From: Cryptomeria japonica
Lineage: Eukaryota; Streptophyta; Pinopsida; Cupressales; Cupressaceae
Direction: 5' to 3'
DNA: 64,000 nucleotides
Assembly (NCBI RefSeq): GCF_030272615.1
Contig: NC_081406.1
Location: 473,678,900-473,742,899 of the forward strand
The translations under genes and the position numbers were made by a program. How positions within the stretch are numbered: the stretch's first letter is position 1; every line of letters starts with the position of its first letter. Under the pieces are notes generated by a model. It worked only from the letters and a program-made list of their open reading frames with translations. It did no database searches and had not been told where the DNA came from. Shown here piece after piece: positions 47,087 through 58,269 of this stretch.

Positions 47087-48677
47087 TCGCTCCTGTCCCT
47101 CAGTGAAGGACGGGAGCTCATTTTCAAATATCTCATCATCCCTGCAGAGTCCAGACAAATTTCAAGTTGGAAGTGATGGAGAACGGCGATATCTTTCCAT
47201 TGAATATAAATTGAAGATTTTCATGAGCACAGAAATGCCTCCAGGAGGAAAATCGCTCCTGTCCCTCAGTGAAGGACCGGAGCTACAAATCAAATTTCGC
47301 CTTGTCCTTGCAAGATTTCGATGACTTAACAATTTGAAAGGGTCCAAAGGAAGATGCTTTGCCAAATGAATATAATTTGAGATGCAAAAATGAAGGAGAA
47401 TGACCTAGAATGATAATATCGCTCCTGTCCCTCTCCAAGGGACCAGGGCGAGGTACCTTGTCGCTCCTGTCCCTCTCCAAGGGACCAGAGCGATTTCTTT
47501 CATTAGACAGGATCCGAGCTAAAATCAAGGCAAGTTTACGTTCAAAGATAAGGGAAAACATGAGATGGACGCATTGAATACAAATTGAAGATTTTTTGGA
47601 CGTCCACAAGGGTCCTAAAATGCCTAGTTCGCTCCTGTCCCTCAGGGAGGGACCAGAGCGATTTTTGATATAAATGATTTTCTTGCAAAGTTACAAATGA
47701 TGTTAAGGCATGAACGAATGGAGTGAAGAAAGACGAATCCGTTGAATATAAACTTGGAACCTGGCAAAGTGAGGTAAAGGCTACAAAAGGAGGATCGCTC
47801 CTGTCCCTCTCCAAGGGACAAGGGCGATACAAGGATGATGTTGCTTCCTATGCAAGTTCAAAGACGATCCAAGTTAAGTCAAGGTGGCGAGGGACACTTC
47901 AAGACTTTTTTAGCAAGCACAAACATTCAAAGGTCGTCGCAATGATGAAATTCGCACCCTATAGCCTAGATCGCTCCTGTCCCTCAGGAAGGGACCAGGG
48001 CGATGTTGAATGCATTGGTCATTTCATGCAAAATTTACGTAAGGACAAGTCTTCGCAATGTTTTAGAGGGTCCAAGGCATCGTTTGAAGATAAATGCAAG
48101 AGTTTTTCAACGTCCAAACATCGCCAAACAATGTAAAAGCCTCACATCGCTCCTGTCCTTTGGACAAGGACCAAGGCGATACTATCAAAAGCACTCATTT
48201 TCCTTCAAGATCCAAGCTAGGCGAGGTTAGGTAAGGTGAAGGACGCCGTTTGAAGGACATCGCAACGAGGATCAAGGTTTAAAGTTGACAAGGTCAAGGA
48301 GAAAACATGGATCGCTCCTGTCCCTCTCCAAGGGACAAGGGCGATGATCCCTTTAATACGCTCAAAACTTCATGCGAACAAATGGAATAAGCGCAAAAGA
48401 CACGAACAAAGGATGTTATTCGCCAACAATAAAAGATCGAAGTTAAAAGATGCAAGATGGACGTGGAAACAAGAAGATCGCTCCTGTCCTTTGGACAAGG
48501 ACCAGGGCGATGTACACTCAAAAGGCACTTAAACACACATGCAAGATGATCAAATGCGAAGAACCTATCAAGATGATCGATTTTTAACGTGGAGATGAAG
48601 AAGTTGATCGTGAAAAAATGCAAAACCAAGACAAAATAATGGATCGCTCCTGTCCCTCTCCAAGGGACCAGAGCGAT
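47087..48677 (+). repeat. Eleven-copy stem-loop array in element B
   Basis: Each copy is TCGCTCCTGTCCCT, a 4-7 nt loop, and AGGGACCAGAGCGA or a variant, forming a near-perfect stem of about 13 bp. Left arms start at 47087, 47253, 47419, 47461, 47629, 47795, 47971, 48147, 48312, 48478 and 48644. Spacings are 166, 166, 42, 168, 166, 176, 176, 165, 166 and 166. The DNA between is strongly diverged, with traces such as GAATATAAATTGAAGATTTT. In copies 8 and 10 both arms change together (CCTT/AAGG for CCCT/AGGG). It lies upstream of the TATA box. Confidence 0.95.
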
Positions 48678-49012
48678 GAGGTACGTCCCTTTGTCTTCCA
48701 ATTTTGGCGCCAAGTAAGCAATTCGAATTTTCCTCAAATGCTAAATCGATTTAAAAAATTGAATATCCATTTTATTTAGCATTTAATATGGCGTTATCTT
48801 TTATTAATTATTTTTTGCCTTTATTTAAAAATCGAAATTCACATTTAAAAAACGCAAGGCATTAATAATTAATTAATTAATTAATAAAAATTGATTTGGA
48901 GCGCTCAATTAAGCAAGTCGGCCTTGTTATTTTATTGCAAATCATTTAAAATCATTTTTAAAAATGGTTTTATTTATCAAGTCGGCCTAGGGGATGAAAA
49001 GGTGTGAAGCGC

Positions 49013-49020
49013 TATATAAG
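49013..49020 (+). promoter_or_regulatory. TATA box of element B
   Basis: TATATAAG within GCGCTATATAAGGGG, about 615 bp upstream of the ORF start, followed by a T/A-rich leader. It is placed where a transcript covering the leader intron and ORF would begin. Confidence 0.7.
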
Positions 49021-49421
49021 GGGAGTGGAAATTTTCATTTTCACATAATTATTTTTACCTTTCTTCATGCGAATTGAGAAGAGGCGAATATAGTGCGAAG
49101 TGTGTTCAAAGGTGGTGCGAATTCAAACCAAGGGTGGCGCTTAGTTATCAAAGGGTGGTGCGAATTTGAAGACCACACCAAATGCGAACTTGAGGATACA
49201 TTAAGGCGAATTTGCTAAAGACTTGGAGGATTTGTTTGAGCGATTTGTCAAGGGCAAATTTGAAGATCATTTAAGACCACGTCTAAGGCGATACTTGAAG
49301 ATCACGTTCACTCCAAAGGTGGCAAAGTCAATTTTGAGGAATCATATTGAAGATTATTTTATATCTCAATTTTGCCTAGGCGAATTTTGTTTTTGCATTC
49401 TAGAGTTAGCTCTCTATCGAG

Positions 49422-49626
49422 GTATGGCGATTTATTATTATTGCTTTATTCATTCATCGTCATATTTCAAGTTTTGAAATTTTGATTTTTGAATTTTTCT
49501 AAGCTCAATCGTTTATTTTAGGAAATGATAACTCTAGAGACTTATCATGATGTTTCCTAAAAATTTATCTCTCTTATTTACGTTATTTATTGCAAAATCT
49601 ATTCCTTATAATGAAATGTTGTGTAG
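49422..49626 (+). other. Likely 5'UTR intron of element B
   Basis: GAG|GTATGG donor at 49422 and TTGTGTAG acceptor at 49626, two bases before ATG 49629. The intervening 205 bp is T-rich, as plant introns are. The position matches elements A and C. Confidence 0.45.
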
Positions 49627-49628
49627 GT

Positions 49629-52136
49629 ATGGCAACCCCAAAGGCGGGAGCATCCACCAGCCGCTCGGCTCTCATAAAAGAAGATCAGAAGACCGAAGAA
49701 GTGGAGACCAAGATCGTGTCGAAGTGGAGCAACATTGGAGATACAAACCTGGGGAACTTTAGCACGAAGAAGTTTCGAGAGGTCCCTTACATTGGCAAGC
49801 CATCACCTGTCGCCCGGAGAATAATAGAGAGTGGCATCATCAAGGCGGCCGGTTTTCCTCCAGCTATTCAGTGCCACGAGTTGATGATCGAGTGTGCCCG
49901 TCACTACAATCCACAGTCCAGGACAATTGTGTCCAATGAGGGAAACACTTTGGCGTACCTTTCAGAGGAAGCCATAAGTGAAGCCTTCCATCTTCCAGAG
50001 CACAGGGACATGATATACAAGAGCATTGAAGGAGCCAGATCAGTGTACGATGATGATCCAGATGCTTGCCTAAGCATAATCAACAAGAACTGGCTACTTA
50101 AGAGTCGTCCCCGTCTGAGCAAAGTACCGAACACACCGCACAGGATTGATTTCCAGGAGGAGTACAGAGATTTGATTACCATGCTCAACAGAGTTACAGG
50201 AGCACCTCATGCCTTCTATTTTGAGAAGTGGATGTTTTACTTCATCCAGGTGATTGTTCAAGGAAAGGGTACAATACATTGGGCTAGGATAATTAGCCAT
50301 TGCTTAGACGTACAGTTGAGAAGACTCAGGGCTACTAAGTCCTTCCACATGAGTTCATACGTCATCTATGCCTTAATCAGGAGTGTTGAGTACGCAGGAC
50401 TACCTCACAGAGGAGTGATTGGAAGAGGACCCGGTGAGGTCAGAGCTTGTGAATCCTATGCCTACTTGCATCATCCGCCAGGAAAGAACTACAAGTTAGT
50501 CAATGATACTTTCACGATGAACATCACAAGGACGTTGCAAGGAGGGATTCACAACAGATTATCTCAGGATGCTCAGGAATTCATCAAGAGGTACGGTGCT
50601 TGGTTCATTCAGTTTCCCAAGTTCACTTACATTAGAGTGCATGGATGTCCTTTACCTCCATACATGTTGCCGAGGTACCCGACAGACAGAATTGTGTTAC
50701 TTGAGGTAACAAGGCAGTTGGCAGCATATGTGAAGGCATTCAGACACAGACATCAGAATGGAGTTCAGGTACCTATTATTTTGGGTAATTCAGTTGAGGT
50801 ATGTCCTAATGTCTTAGCCATGGATGACGCAGAGAAGGAGTTAGCCTTGTATTCTTTTTCATCTTTTGCTTGGAGGAATAGCTTTGATCCCCATGGACAT
50901 TTAGAGGAGACGGTCGGTAGAAGATTTAAACATGAGCACCAAATTGAAGATTTTATGATGAACCTCCTAGATGATCTTGAAGTGAAACGTAAGATACATT
51001 CTAGATTGCCTTTGGATTTCATCAGGAAATGTAGGATTTACAGAGTGGCCGACCAAGCTCAGGACAATGGCAGGCACATCCAGTCTTCATATGATAGAGA
51101 AAGCAAAACAATAAGTTTGAATTGGAATGAGCCCGAGGTCGTGGATTTAGATGATTTGATGGCACCAGTTTTGTCTTGTACTCGCAGATGGGTAGACGTT
51201 CAGCATCAAAAGTTGAGAGAACAAGGCATAGCTATGTCTTTTACTTTGGAAGAAAAACCAGCCGAAGGTGGAGCCAGTGTTAGTGAAGGCAATCCTAATC
51301 CTAGGAATTCAGGTGAAGGTAACCTTCGATGTGCCAGTGAGGGCAATCTCCATTCGAGAGGTTCAAAGAGAAAAGAAAGATCAGAAAAGAAAGAGTCTTC
51401 CAAGAAAAAGCAAGGTGCCAACAAAGATCAAACACCAGGTACTTCTTCCAGACCGGAAAATAGAACAGTTCGAGTGGAAGAGTCCATGGAGTCGATGGTA
51501 CAGAATGACAGACAGGAGGAAGGACAGACACAGCATGTTTCGTCAGATGGATCTCTCCAAGACTATGATTTAGAAGAAGATAATGAAGTAACATCTCCTC
51601 CCAGACAAGAAGAAATAGTACATAAAGAAATTCAAGTTCAAGAGACAAGATCGAATATCCCAGATTGGTTGGAGGAAAGATTGACCAAGGTGATCGTAAT
51701 TGAGGACGAGGACAATGCAATTGACTTAGAGAGCCTTGTTGGACGTTCACATATGACAACAGAGAAGAAGAAGGCTACAAAGATGTCCAAGATGATTCGA
51801 GATGAGACTGGATCTAGAAAACTGCAGATAGCTACACCGGCAGCAGATAAATATGAGGGTGAGATCCTAGCAGAGGATTATGATATACAGACTTTTGAGT
51901 TATGACCATCCACAGCAGAGCAGACTTTAGATGATGCCACCGACACATTTGAGGCATTGAAGGACAAGTTTAGAGAAGAAGTAGAAAAGAATAGAAAGCT
52001 GGAGAGAGAGGTCGGTGCGTGGAGGACATATTTCAGTCACATCAATGAGCCTTTGGAATCCGTAAGACGCCTTGGAGGAAACAGCAAATCACATCATACC
52101 ATTAAAAAGCTTGTCCACACGTGGAGACCCCACTAA
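49629..52136 (+). pseudogene. Element B unknown protein (758 codons plus in-frame tail)
   Basis: ATG 49629 (MATPKAGASTSRSALIKED) is preferred to the ATG-like start at 49590 because of the acceptor just upstream and the similar start in C. Blocks: WSNIGDTNLGNF; GFPPAIQCHELMIECARHYN; KWMFYFIQVIVQGKGTIHWA; SSYVIYALIRSVEYAGLPHR; FIQFPKFTYIRVHG; LPRYPTDRIVLLEVTRQL; LNWNEPEVVDLDDL; then a Ser/Lys/Glu-rich low-complexity region with basic KRKERSEKKESSKKK. TGA 51903 (possibly CGA changed) ends the frame, but coiled-coil sequence (FREEVEKNRKLEREVG) continues in frame to 52136. Not gag, pol or transposase by any motif I know; function unknown. Confidence 0.85.
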
Positions 52137-52274
52137 AAGAACCTTGGAGTCCATCTAACTGATCCTTTTTGCAGATCTTCAGCAGTTAGAGACTATTTTC
52201 TCAAGAGAGGATAAGATACCTATTGGTATTTTATTCTGTGTATGATTGTGTATAAAATACACGTCAACACTTCC

Positions 52275-54560
52275 CTCATGAGATCAAAATCTTTAGACTC
52301 AAGTGAAGTATCATCATCTTCATCATCATCAACAACAATCAACTCACACTCTAGATCTATCTCATCGAGGTCAATTGGCGAGTCTTCCTCAACAGTTTAT
52401 GATTTTGCTCATGTAGAAATTAGTCTTTGCCTTACAAGTGAGAAACACAATGAATAGTGAATACAATTTCAACTATTGCAACTATATATTAATATTCTCA
52501 CCTTGAGCTTTCTTTATCTTCAAGTGGAGGTTGTGGTGAACAAATACCAAGTCATTCATCCGTTGTTGTGATAGGCGGTTGCGTTTCTTGGAATGTATGT
52601 GCTAAAAAACAGTCCAATTATGCTCACAAGCTGATGAGCTGCATTGTTGGCTCAAAATGCGCACCGCCATCCACATTAAATTTGGTAATTCGTCTGCAAA
52701 ATAAGCCCACCATTGAGCTGAAAAACACATTATATGGAGATGATATTGTAAGACTAAGAATATCTTAAAATCTTAATAAACTTAATGAGCATGTTGGCAA
52801 AATAAAGAGATTTGTCAAAAGTTTATAGAGTCTACCTAGTTGGATGGTCTTCCTACTTTGTATGGCAGCCCTACAAGAGAGAAAACCCTTAGCCAACTTG
52901 TATGCTTCCAACTCTACAATAGCTGCATTAAATCTATCTAAGTCTGGAAACATTTTGTCCATGCACTTGTATAAGCCTTGTTTGATCTCAGTATCAATAT
53001 CCATGAATGAAGTCTTGTAGAATAACAAAGGATTGAGAAAGTATCCCGTAGTATGGAGAGGAGAGTGCATCTGTCCATCCCATCTCCTATCAATTATGTA
53101 CCACAACAACATATACCTCTCCTTGCTATTTCCCAGCTTAGTCCTTAACACCTCCTTGGCTCTATCCTTGGCCTCATACACATATCCCATGTGGGGTTTT
53201 TTCCCATCCACTAGTCTCAAGACTTTTACAAGAGGTTTTGAAAATTCTACAATTTGTTCAATCAATTCCCAAAAGCTGGTAGAATACATGTACTTTGCCA
53301 TTGCTATGCCATTTACTTGATTTGTGAAGCCAGACTCCATCCACTTAGTTGAAACAAACATTCACCTCAAATTACCTTTTTGTTCACATGGTTTCTGCAA
53401 TGCAAGCGTGTTGCAAATCTTGTCACCCCTGGTCAAACTAGTTGCTTGCCTCCTGTGAAAGGGCGTATTATAGCCAGAATCCTTGTGTGATTATAAATAA
53501 ATTTTGTAACCTTGTGAACCTTGTGAAATGCCTCCTTAACCCATTCAATTTTTCCAATGTCCTCTAGGGTTAGATCAAGGCAATGTGCTGCACATGGTGT
53601 AAAAAACATAGAAGGGTATTTATCTGTTAGAAGTCTCCCAGCAACAACACAAGCAGCAACATTGTCAGTGATTAATTGAACCACATTTTGTGGCCCTACA
53701 TCCGTAACTACCATGTCATGCATCTCAAACAATGCAGCCGTGGATTTTGTTATATTAGATGCATCCACAGATTTCAAAAAAATAGTGCCAATCTTACAAG
53801 AGACAAGGAAGTTAATGAGAGTTCGATTCCTTCTATCTGTCCAACCATCTGACGTAATAGTGCAACCAATAATAGCCCACTGTAACCGATGCTCTTTAAC
53901 AACATCTTCAACATCTCGTAATGCATCTTTGAGCATACCAACCCTCAATGACTTATAAGATGGGGCTTGAAACCTAGGACCTACAACTGCAATAACATCT
54001 ACCATAGGTTGCCAATATGGATTTCTGGAAGCATGGAATGCCAAGTGAGAGGAGTACTAGAAATTACCAATTGCTTTCTTTGCTTGTTCAGTGACATTTT
54101 TCCTCCATCTTTTACTCTTCAAAGTGGTTTGTGATCCTGGTGTAGTACGAGGTTGGAAGAAAGTATTAATGTTTCTTCCACTTGTGTTAGGTCCACATGT
54201 TATAGAATTAGGTATTGAACTAGATTCCCTGAAAACCCCATCTTCACCATCCTCCTCACCCAAATGGCCCCTCCTGACAGTTGCAGAACTAGAACCTAGT
54301 TCAATCCCAATTCTTGCCTTTTTGGCCTTACTCTCAGCAATCCCTTCAAAAGATTGCTTTGCCTGATATGAGACATTTGCAGGGTTTTTTTGCATATCTT
54401 GGTGTTATTTCCTTGTTCTTTTGACAAATGCCATTTGAAACGAAAAATTCTACTACTGATATCTTCTAGACACCAATTGCACTTGACCTTCGTGCTACCT
54501 AGAGTTGCTGTGCAATGTGTCTACGCAAAGTCTTTTTGACGTGGCATTGTGATCAAGAAT
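52275..54560 (-). pseudogene. hAT transposase (BED, DUF659, dimerisation), broken
   Basis: From high to low coordinates: BED zinc finger VKCNWCLEDISSRIFRFKWH with HLSKEQGNNTKIC (about 54505-54405); linker NVSYQAKQSFEG; RNPYWQPMVD and DGWTDRRNRTLINFLV (DUF659, 54044-53433); PCAAHCLDL; FSKPLVKVLRLVDG and NPLLFYKTSFMD (53361-52765); dimerisation SSSACEHNWTVF and KKRNRLSQQRMNDLVFVHHN (about 52650-52530); acidic tail to 52275. It would bind TIRs and cut in the nucleus. Frame changes after the BED finger and near 53420, and stops at 54057 and elsewhere, inactivate it. Confidence 0.93.
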
Positions 54561-55740
54561 CAGATCTGCAAAGACATTACACTGGGTCTTTAATTATGAG
54601 GGATCTAGGGTTGGGTTTGTGTATAATAATTGCATTTGAATTTCATTGACATGGGAAATTGGAAATGTAAATGTAATTGAATTTCAAGTTTACAACAATG
54701 GTATACTTCAATCATTGCTCAATACATAATCTAGTAGATGACCACGAACAACAGTGACATTAATTCATAAATTTATGACATCAAGACAGAAATGATAGTA
54801 AGAAGTCACACACAGCTATATGGGCACCCATATCAGTCCTTTGACAGTTAAAGAATCAATGATAGTCACGTTTAGAAATAATTTTGAAGGTAGATGTAAG
54901 AAGGCAGAAAATGTTAACAATATAGGAGTAACTCTTTTCTAACTTGCTGATCTATAAGCTTCCATATAAAGTGACAAAACTCTCCCAGCCAACAATTCAT
55001 AATCCAAGACCTCCAAAAATCCCTAACTAGCTTCAGAAAACAATACAATTAGATGTCCAGTACAAAGCTAATCCAGTCTCTTATGATGGTTATTCTGCTA
55101 GTTCCTTGTGATAGAATCCAGTCTCCAAGACCTGCATTTACCTTGTTTGATGGCATGGATGATGGTAGAAGAATATCTTTATATTCATAACTTATTCTAG
55201 CCTACTTTGTTGACTACAAAGAGCTTTAAAGGGTTAACTGCTCAACCCATCACTAGGTTGTTTGGCGACAGCCTAAAATGAATTAGTGGTACTAGCTGTC
55301 ACACACTGAAGTTTAGTTTTAGTCTTCCACTTGACTTTTAAGCTTAATTTTCCTATCTAGTCTATTTCTTTTACCAAGCGTTTGATACTGGTCCAAACAA
55401 GAGATATCATTCCAAGTTGTGGACATGGCGAGTAATGAATTTTTTTTTCTCTCAATCATACATCTTCAAAGAATTTGATGGCTTTATGTGCTTAATTTTC
55501 TTCAATACAATAGGCAAAGCGTATCTTACTGGAAATGGCAAGGGCAAGCAATGACTTTTAGCTGAAAGGGAAGATAAGATATAATAGATTCTCTCATTAT
55601 CTTGCAATGCAATATAGAAGGTGGATGTAGTAGGCATTAAAAACATTGATCTAGATTCTAGATATTAGAAAACTTATGATACTCTAGAAATTTATTCTTT
55701 CATTTCAAAGTTAAGCAAAGAAGAGATGTTTATTTACTAC
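54561..55740. other. hAT 5' non-coding region
   Basis: Minus-strand upstream part of the hAT, before its first recognised coding block. No further domain was recognised. It may contain the promoter and leader of the transposase. Confidence 0.5.
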
Positions 55741-55789
55741 CCATTTTTAGAACAATTTGATTATAAGAAGTGTATACTGTCTACATTTA

Positions 55790-56400
55790 AAACTTAAGAT
55801 ACAGTCTATCATATATTACTGTATTTTATTTATGGCTTAATACAGAAGTTTGATACTGTAATATATCATATGACTGTATACATTTTTTATATAATACAGT
55901 CATATGATATATTATAGTATCTAAAAATTACTGTAATAAATAATATGACTGTATCATATAAAATATACTGAAATAGATAATTTAGTCTATCTATATTACA
56001 GAATATAGATAATACAGTCATCTATTACAGACTACAGTCATTTAGAATTTTAGATAGACAATACATTCATATTACAGTGATGAGGTAATTTAGTCATATA
56101 TTACTGTAATAAATAGTCATATTACATTACTTACTGTAATGATAGTCATTACAGTCATATATTACTGTAATGATAGTCATATTACTGTCATCTACTACTG
56201 TATTACTAAATTACCTTTGTATTACTGTCATCTATTACTGTAATATATTACTGTATTTTATTTACAGTTATATATTACTATATTTCATTTAGATATCTAT
56301 CTATTACAGTCATATATTACAGTAATACAGTAGTATATGACTGTAATAGATAGGCTATCTAAATAAAATACAGTAATATATGAGATAATACAGACTCTAA
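55790..56400. repeat. Palindromic ATTACAGT/ACTGTAAT array inside hAT
   Basis: About 600 bp are built from CATATATTACTGTAAT, ATTACAGT, AGTCATAT and their reverse complements in mixed order. Larger inverted segments include TACAGTCATATATTAC-type arms. The tract would form cruciforms or long hairpins readily. It lies 550-1160 bp inside the hAT 5' end. Confidence 0.9.
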
Positions 56401-56984
56401 ATATTAGCCCAAATGATATGAAATTACCTCATAATAATGCAAAAAAATTACAACCCTATATGAGACAATACAAAAAAAGTATTGACTCCGTAATTATAGT
56501 GAAACCCGACAAATACCTAGCTTGGGTCCAAGAAAATGCGGCTCTGCTCAGGAATTTTGAAAATTGCAGCTTGCAATGCAGGAGACCAAGATAAATTCGT
56601 GAAACCCTGTGTCAGCTCAGGAGATCAAGAAGATACTTTCGTCCCGATATAGCAACTCAGGAGATCAACTGAAGAGACATTCGCACCGTTATTGAACTCC
56701 CTACCTGCGTTGTCGCGCACTTATAGCGTTTTTTGCTGAGTTTCACGCCTTTTTTATGTACTTTTAGGGTTTTTTTTTCGTGTGGTTTTTTTTCGATTTT
56801 TCACCGACAAGTCCTGTGATTTTTTCACAATTAATCATTGAAAAATGGTCAACGATTTTTACAGGCGATTAAATAGAATTAGTCGCTGACATTGCTGATT
56901 CTTGATTAATCGGGTAGAATCGCAATTTTTTGCCGAGTATTGCTTCTTTGATTTGGATGGCTCAAAATTTTAAAAAACTTTGGA

Positions 56985-57790
56985 CTTGGCAAAAACTTGG
57001 GAAAAAACTCGGCAATAACCTAACAAATTTATCAAACATAAAAATATATAGTAATTATTAAAAGGATCCTTTAAAAACATGCATATTATTGAATTTATAG
57101 ACTATATTTTCGATTTGTTTCACATACAGATCAAAATTAGAGTTCAATACGCATCATAGACTAGAAAATGAGTTCAGAGTTTCAAGACTTGTGAACTCTA
57201 GTTTCAGTATCAACAAAAATTACAAATCTGTTTTTTTTTCTACAACTAAAGCTCAAAAAAGTTGGTTTCACTATGTGCTTTTTGTGGAAGTGGATGGTAT
57301 AGCTATAATATTCTCAATATGAGCCTCAATAGGAGCCTTAGGCACAAGTTCAAGCTATCTATATTGTTAATCTGCCTTCGATAGCTTGCTAAACTCCCCT
57401 TCTGCTTTCCTATATGTTATCACATTTGCTTGCTATTCGACTGCTTTCCTCTCCAAATCAAACCATCTCATCAATAGTTAACAATGGATGAACATCCTCA
57501 ACGACCCAATTTGAATATCGATCAATGTCATTGATGTTAAGGATGCGATGAATATCCTACCCTAGTATCTTCTTTTTATGCAACTAAAGGTTGTAGCACA
57601 CAAAGACATGGTCATTTGAGCACTTTTGAATCAGCTTGTTGCATTTTTGTGTGAATGGCCTCAAAATCACTCCAATCGCACTGATAAATAAAAGCACTAT
57701 AGGGCTGGGATAAATTGTGGATGGCTTGTTCTTGAAGATTAGGTTTTGTGGCACCAAAATCTTATCACCACAAATTTGCAAAGACACTAA
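56985..57790 (-). pseudogene. Older hAT transposase C-terminal remnant
   Basis: Minus strand reads LIQKCSNDHVFVCYNLQLHK, then ILNINDIDRYSNWVVEDVH, resembling the end of a hAT dimerisation domain (N(D)LVFV.YN.KL..) and the usual ID..N.W tail. The low-coordinate side (56985-57020) has ACTTGGC and ACTCGGC motifs like other hAT ends here. It adjoins the target site of the large hAT, so that hAT probably inserted into this older one. Confidence 0.55.
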
Positions 57791-57793
57791 ATG

Positions 57794-57949
57794 TTTATAT
57801 ATATATAAATGTATATGTATATGCATATGTATGTGTACGTATATGTTTTTATATATGTATGTACATATATACATACATATAGATAAACATGTATGTATGT
57901 GTGTGTGTGTGTGCGTGCGCGCGCGCGTGTGTGTATGCATGTATGTATA
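57794..57949. repeat. Compound microsatellite (TATG, GT, GC)
   Basis: Runs of TATATG/TATGTA, then (GT)n, (GC)n and (GT)n follow one another. Alternating purine-pyrimidine throughout, so it could adopt Z-DNA. It creates a long His/Thr or Cys/Val frame that is not a gene. Confidence 0.95.
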
Positions 57950-58233
57950 AGAGAAGGTCAACAATAAATTTCTTAAGCTCAATTGATGTCATGGGTTGCA
58001 ATGAATTTGCCGTCTTGCCTAATTTGGACTTTCAAATTTCTAAAAAGGGCTGGACGCTAGCGCCTAGTGCTAGTGTCCTCCCAATTTGGCCCCAAAGTCA
58101 AAAGATTAGATGTTTGGCTTCAGGCCCTTAATGGATATAATCTTGTTGTCAGCCTCTCCCAAATTGTTGCTTGTGAAAAGGTGTTAGTTGCATATAAAAG
58201 CAACTCCCTTTCTCATTTGCAACATTTTCTAAG

Positions 58234-58235
<2 letters not shown>
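57950..58235. other. Short stretch without recognised gene
   Basis: Nothing recognised apart from the motif GACGCTAGCGCCTAG near 58053, a small CTAG-centred near-palindrome whose core recurs as GTGCTAGTGCCTGG near 58733. Confidence 0.4.

Positions 58236-58267
<32 letters not shown>
58236..58267. repeat. (TC)16 microsatellite
   Basis: An uninterrupted TC run of 32 bp, possibly a leader-type pyrimidine tract of an LTR transcript. Confidence 0.95.

Positions 58268-58269
<2 letters not shown>

Larger units (their letters stand above)
46643..52269 (+). mobile_element. Element B: ORF-bearing TG...CA unit (5,627 bp)
   Basis: Starts TGTTGTGACC, ends CACGTCAACA and is flanked by perfect CTTCC repeats (46638-46642, 52270-52274), so the borders are exact. 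It sits in the tail of the hAT transposase. Contents in order: terminal stem-loops, an 11-copy stem-loop array (47087-48677), TATA box 49013, likely leader intron, a 758-codon ORF plus an in-frame extension, and a short 3' part. No LTR pair, gag, pol or primer site was seen. It behaves like a solo LTR of giant size or a new non-autonomous class. Confidence 0.9.
46162..56950 (-). mobile_element. hAT transposon (autonomous type, decayed), split by element B
   Basis: Perfect 10-bp TIRs CAAAGAAGCA (46162-46171) and TGCTTCTTTG (56941-56950) are flanked by perfect 8-bp target repeats ATTTGGAT (46154-46161 and 56951-56958). Between them on the minus strand lie a BED zinc finger, DUF659 region, central domain, dimerisation domain and acidic tail. 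Element B is inserted at 46643-52269. Without B and its duplicated CTTCC the hAT is about 5.16 kb. Subterminal ATCG motifs match the MITE at 18545. Confidence 0.93.

Noticed and set aside
47087-48677. Stem-loop array as a CRISPR array
   Set aside because: Spacers are about 130 bp, related to each other, and the context is a plant transposable element; no cas-like genes are present.
51301-51759. 152-residue minus-strand frame
   Set aside because: Antisense shadow of the charged low-complexity part of element B's protein.
46643-52269. Element B ORF as a single-copy host gene
   Set aside because: It lies in a unit with exact target duplications inside a transposon and has two homologues in the same window in similar units.
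57584-57982. 132-residue minus-strand frame with THTHTH and YIYKNIYV runs
   Set aside because: It is a translation of the compound microsatellite at 57794-57949 and has no protein-like features elsewhere, apart from a hAT tail scrap at its end.
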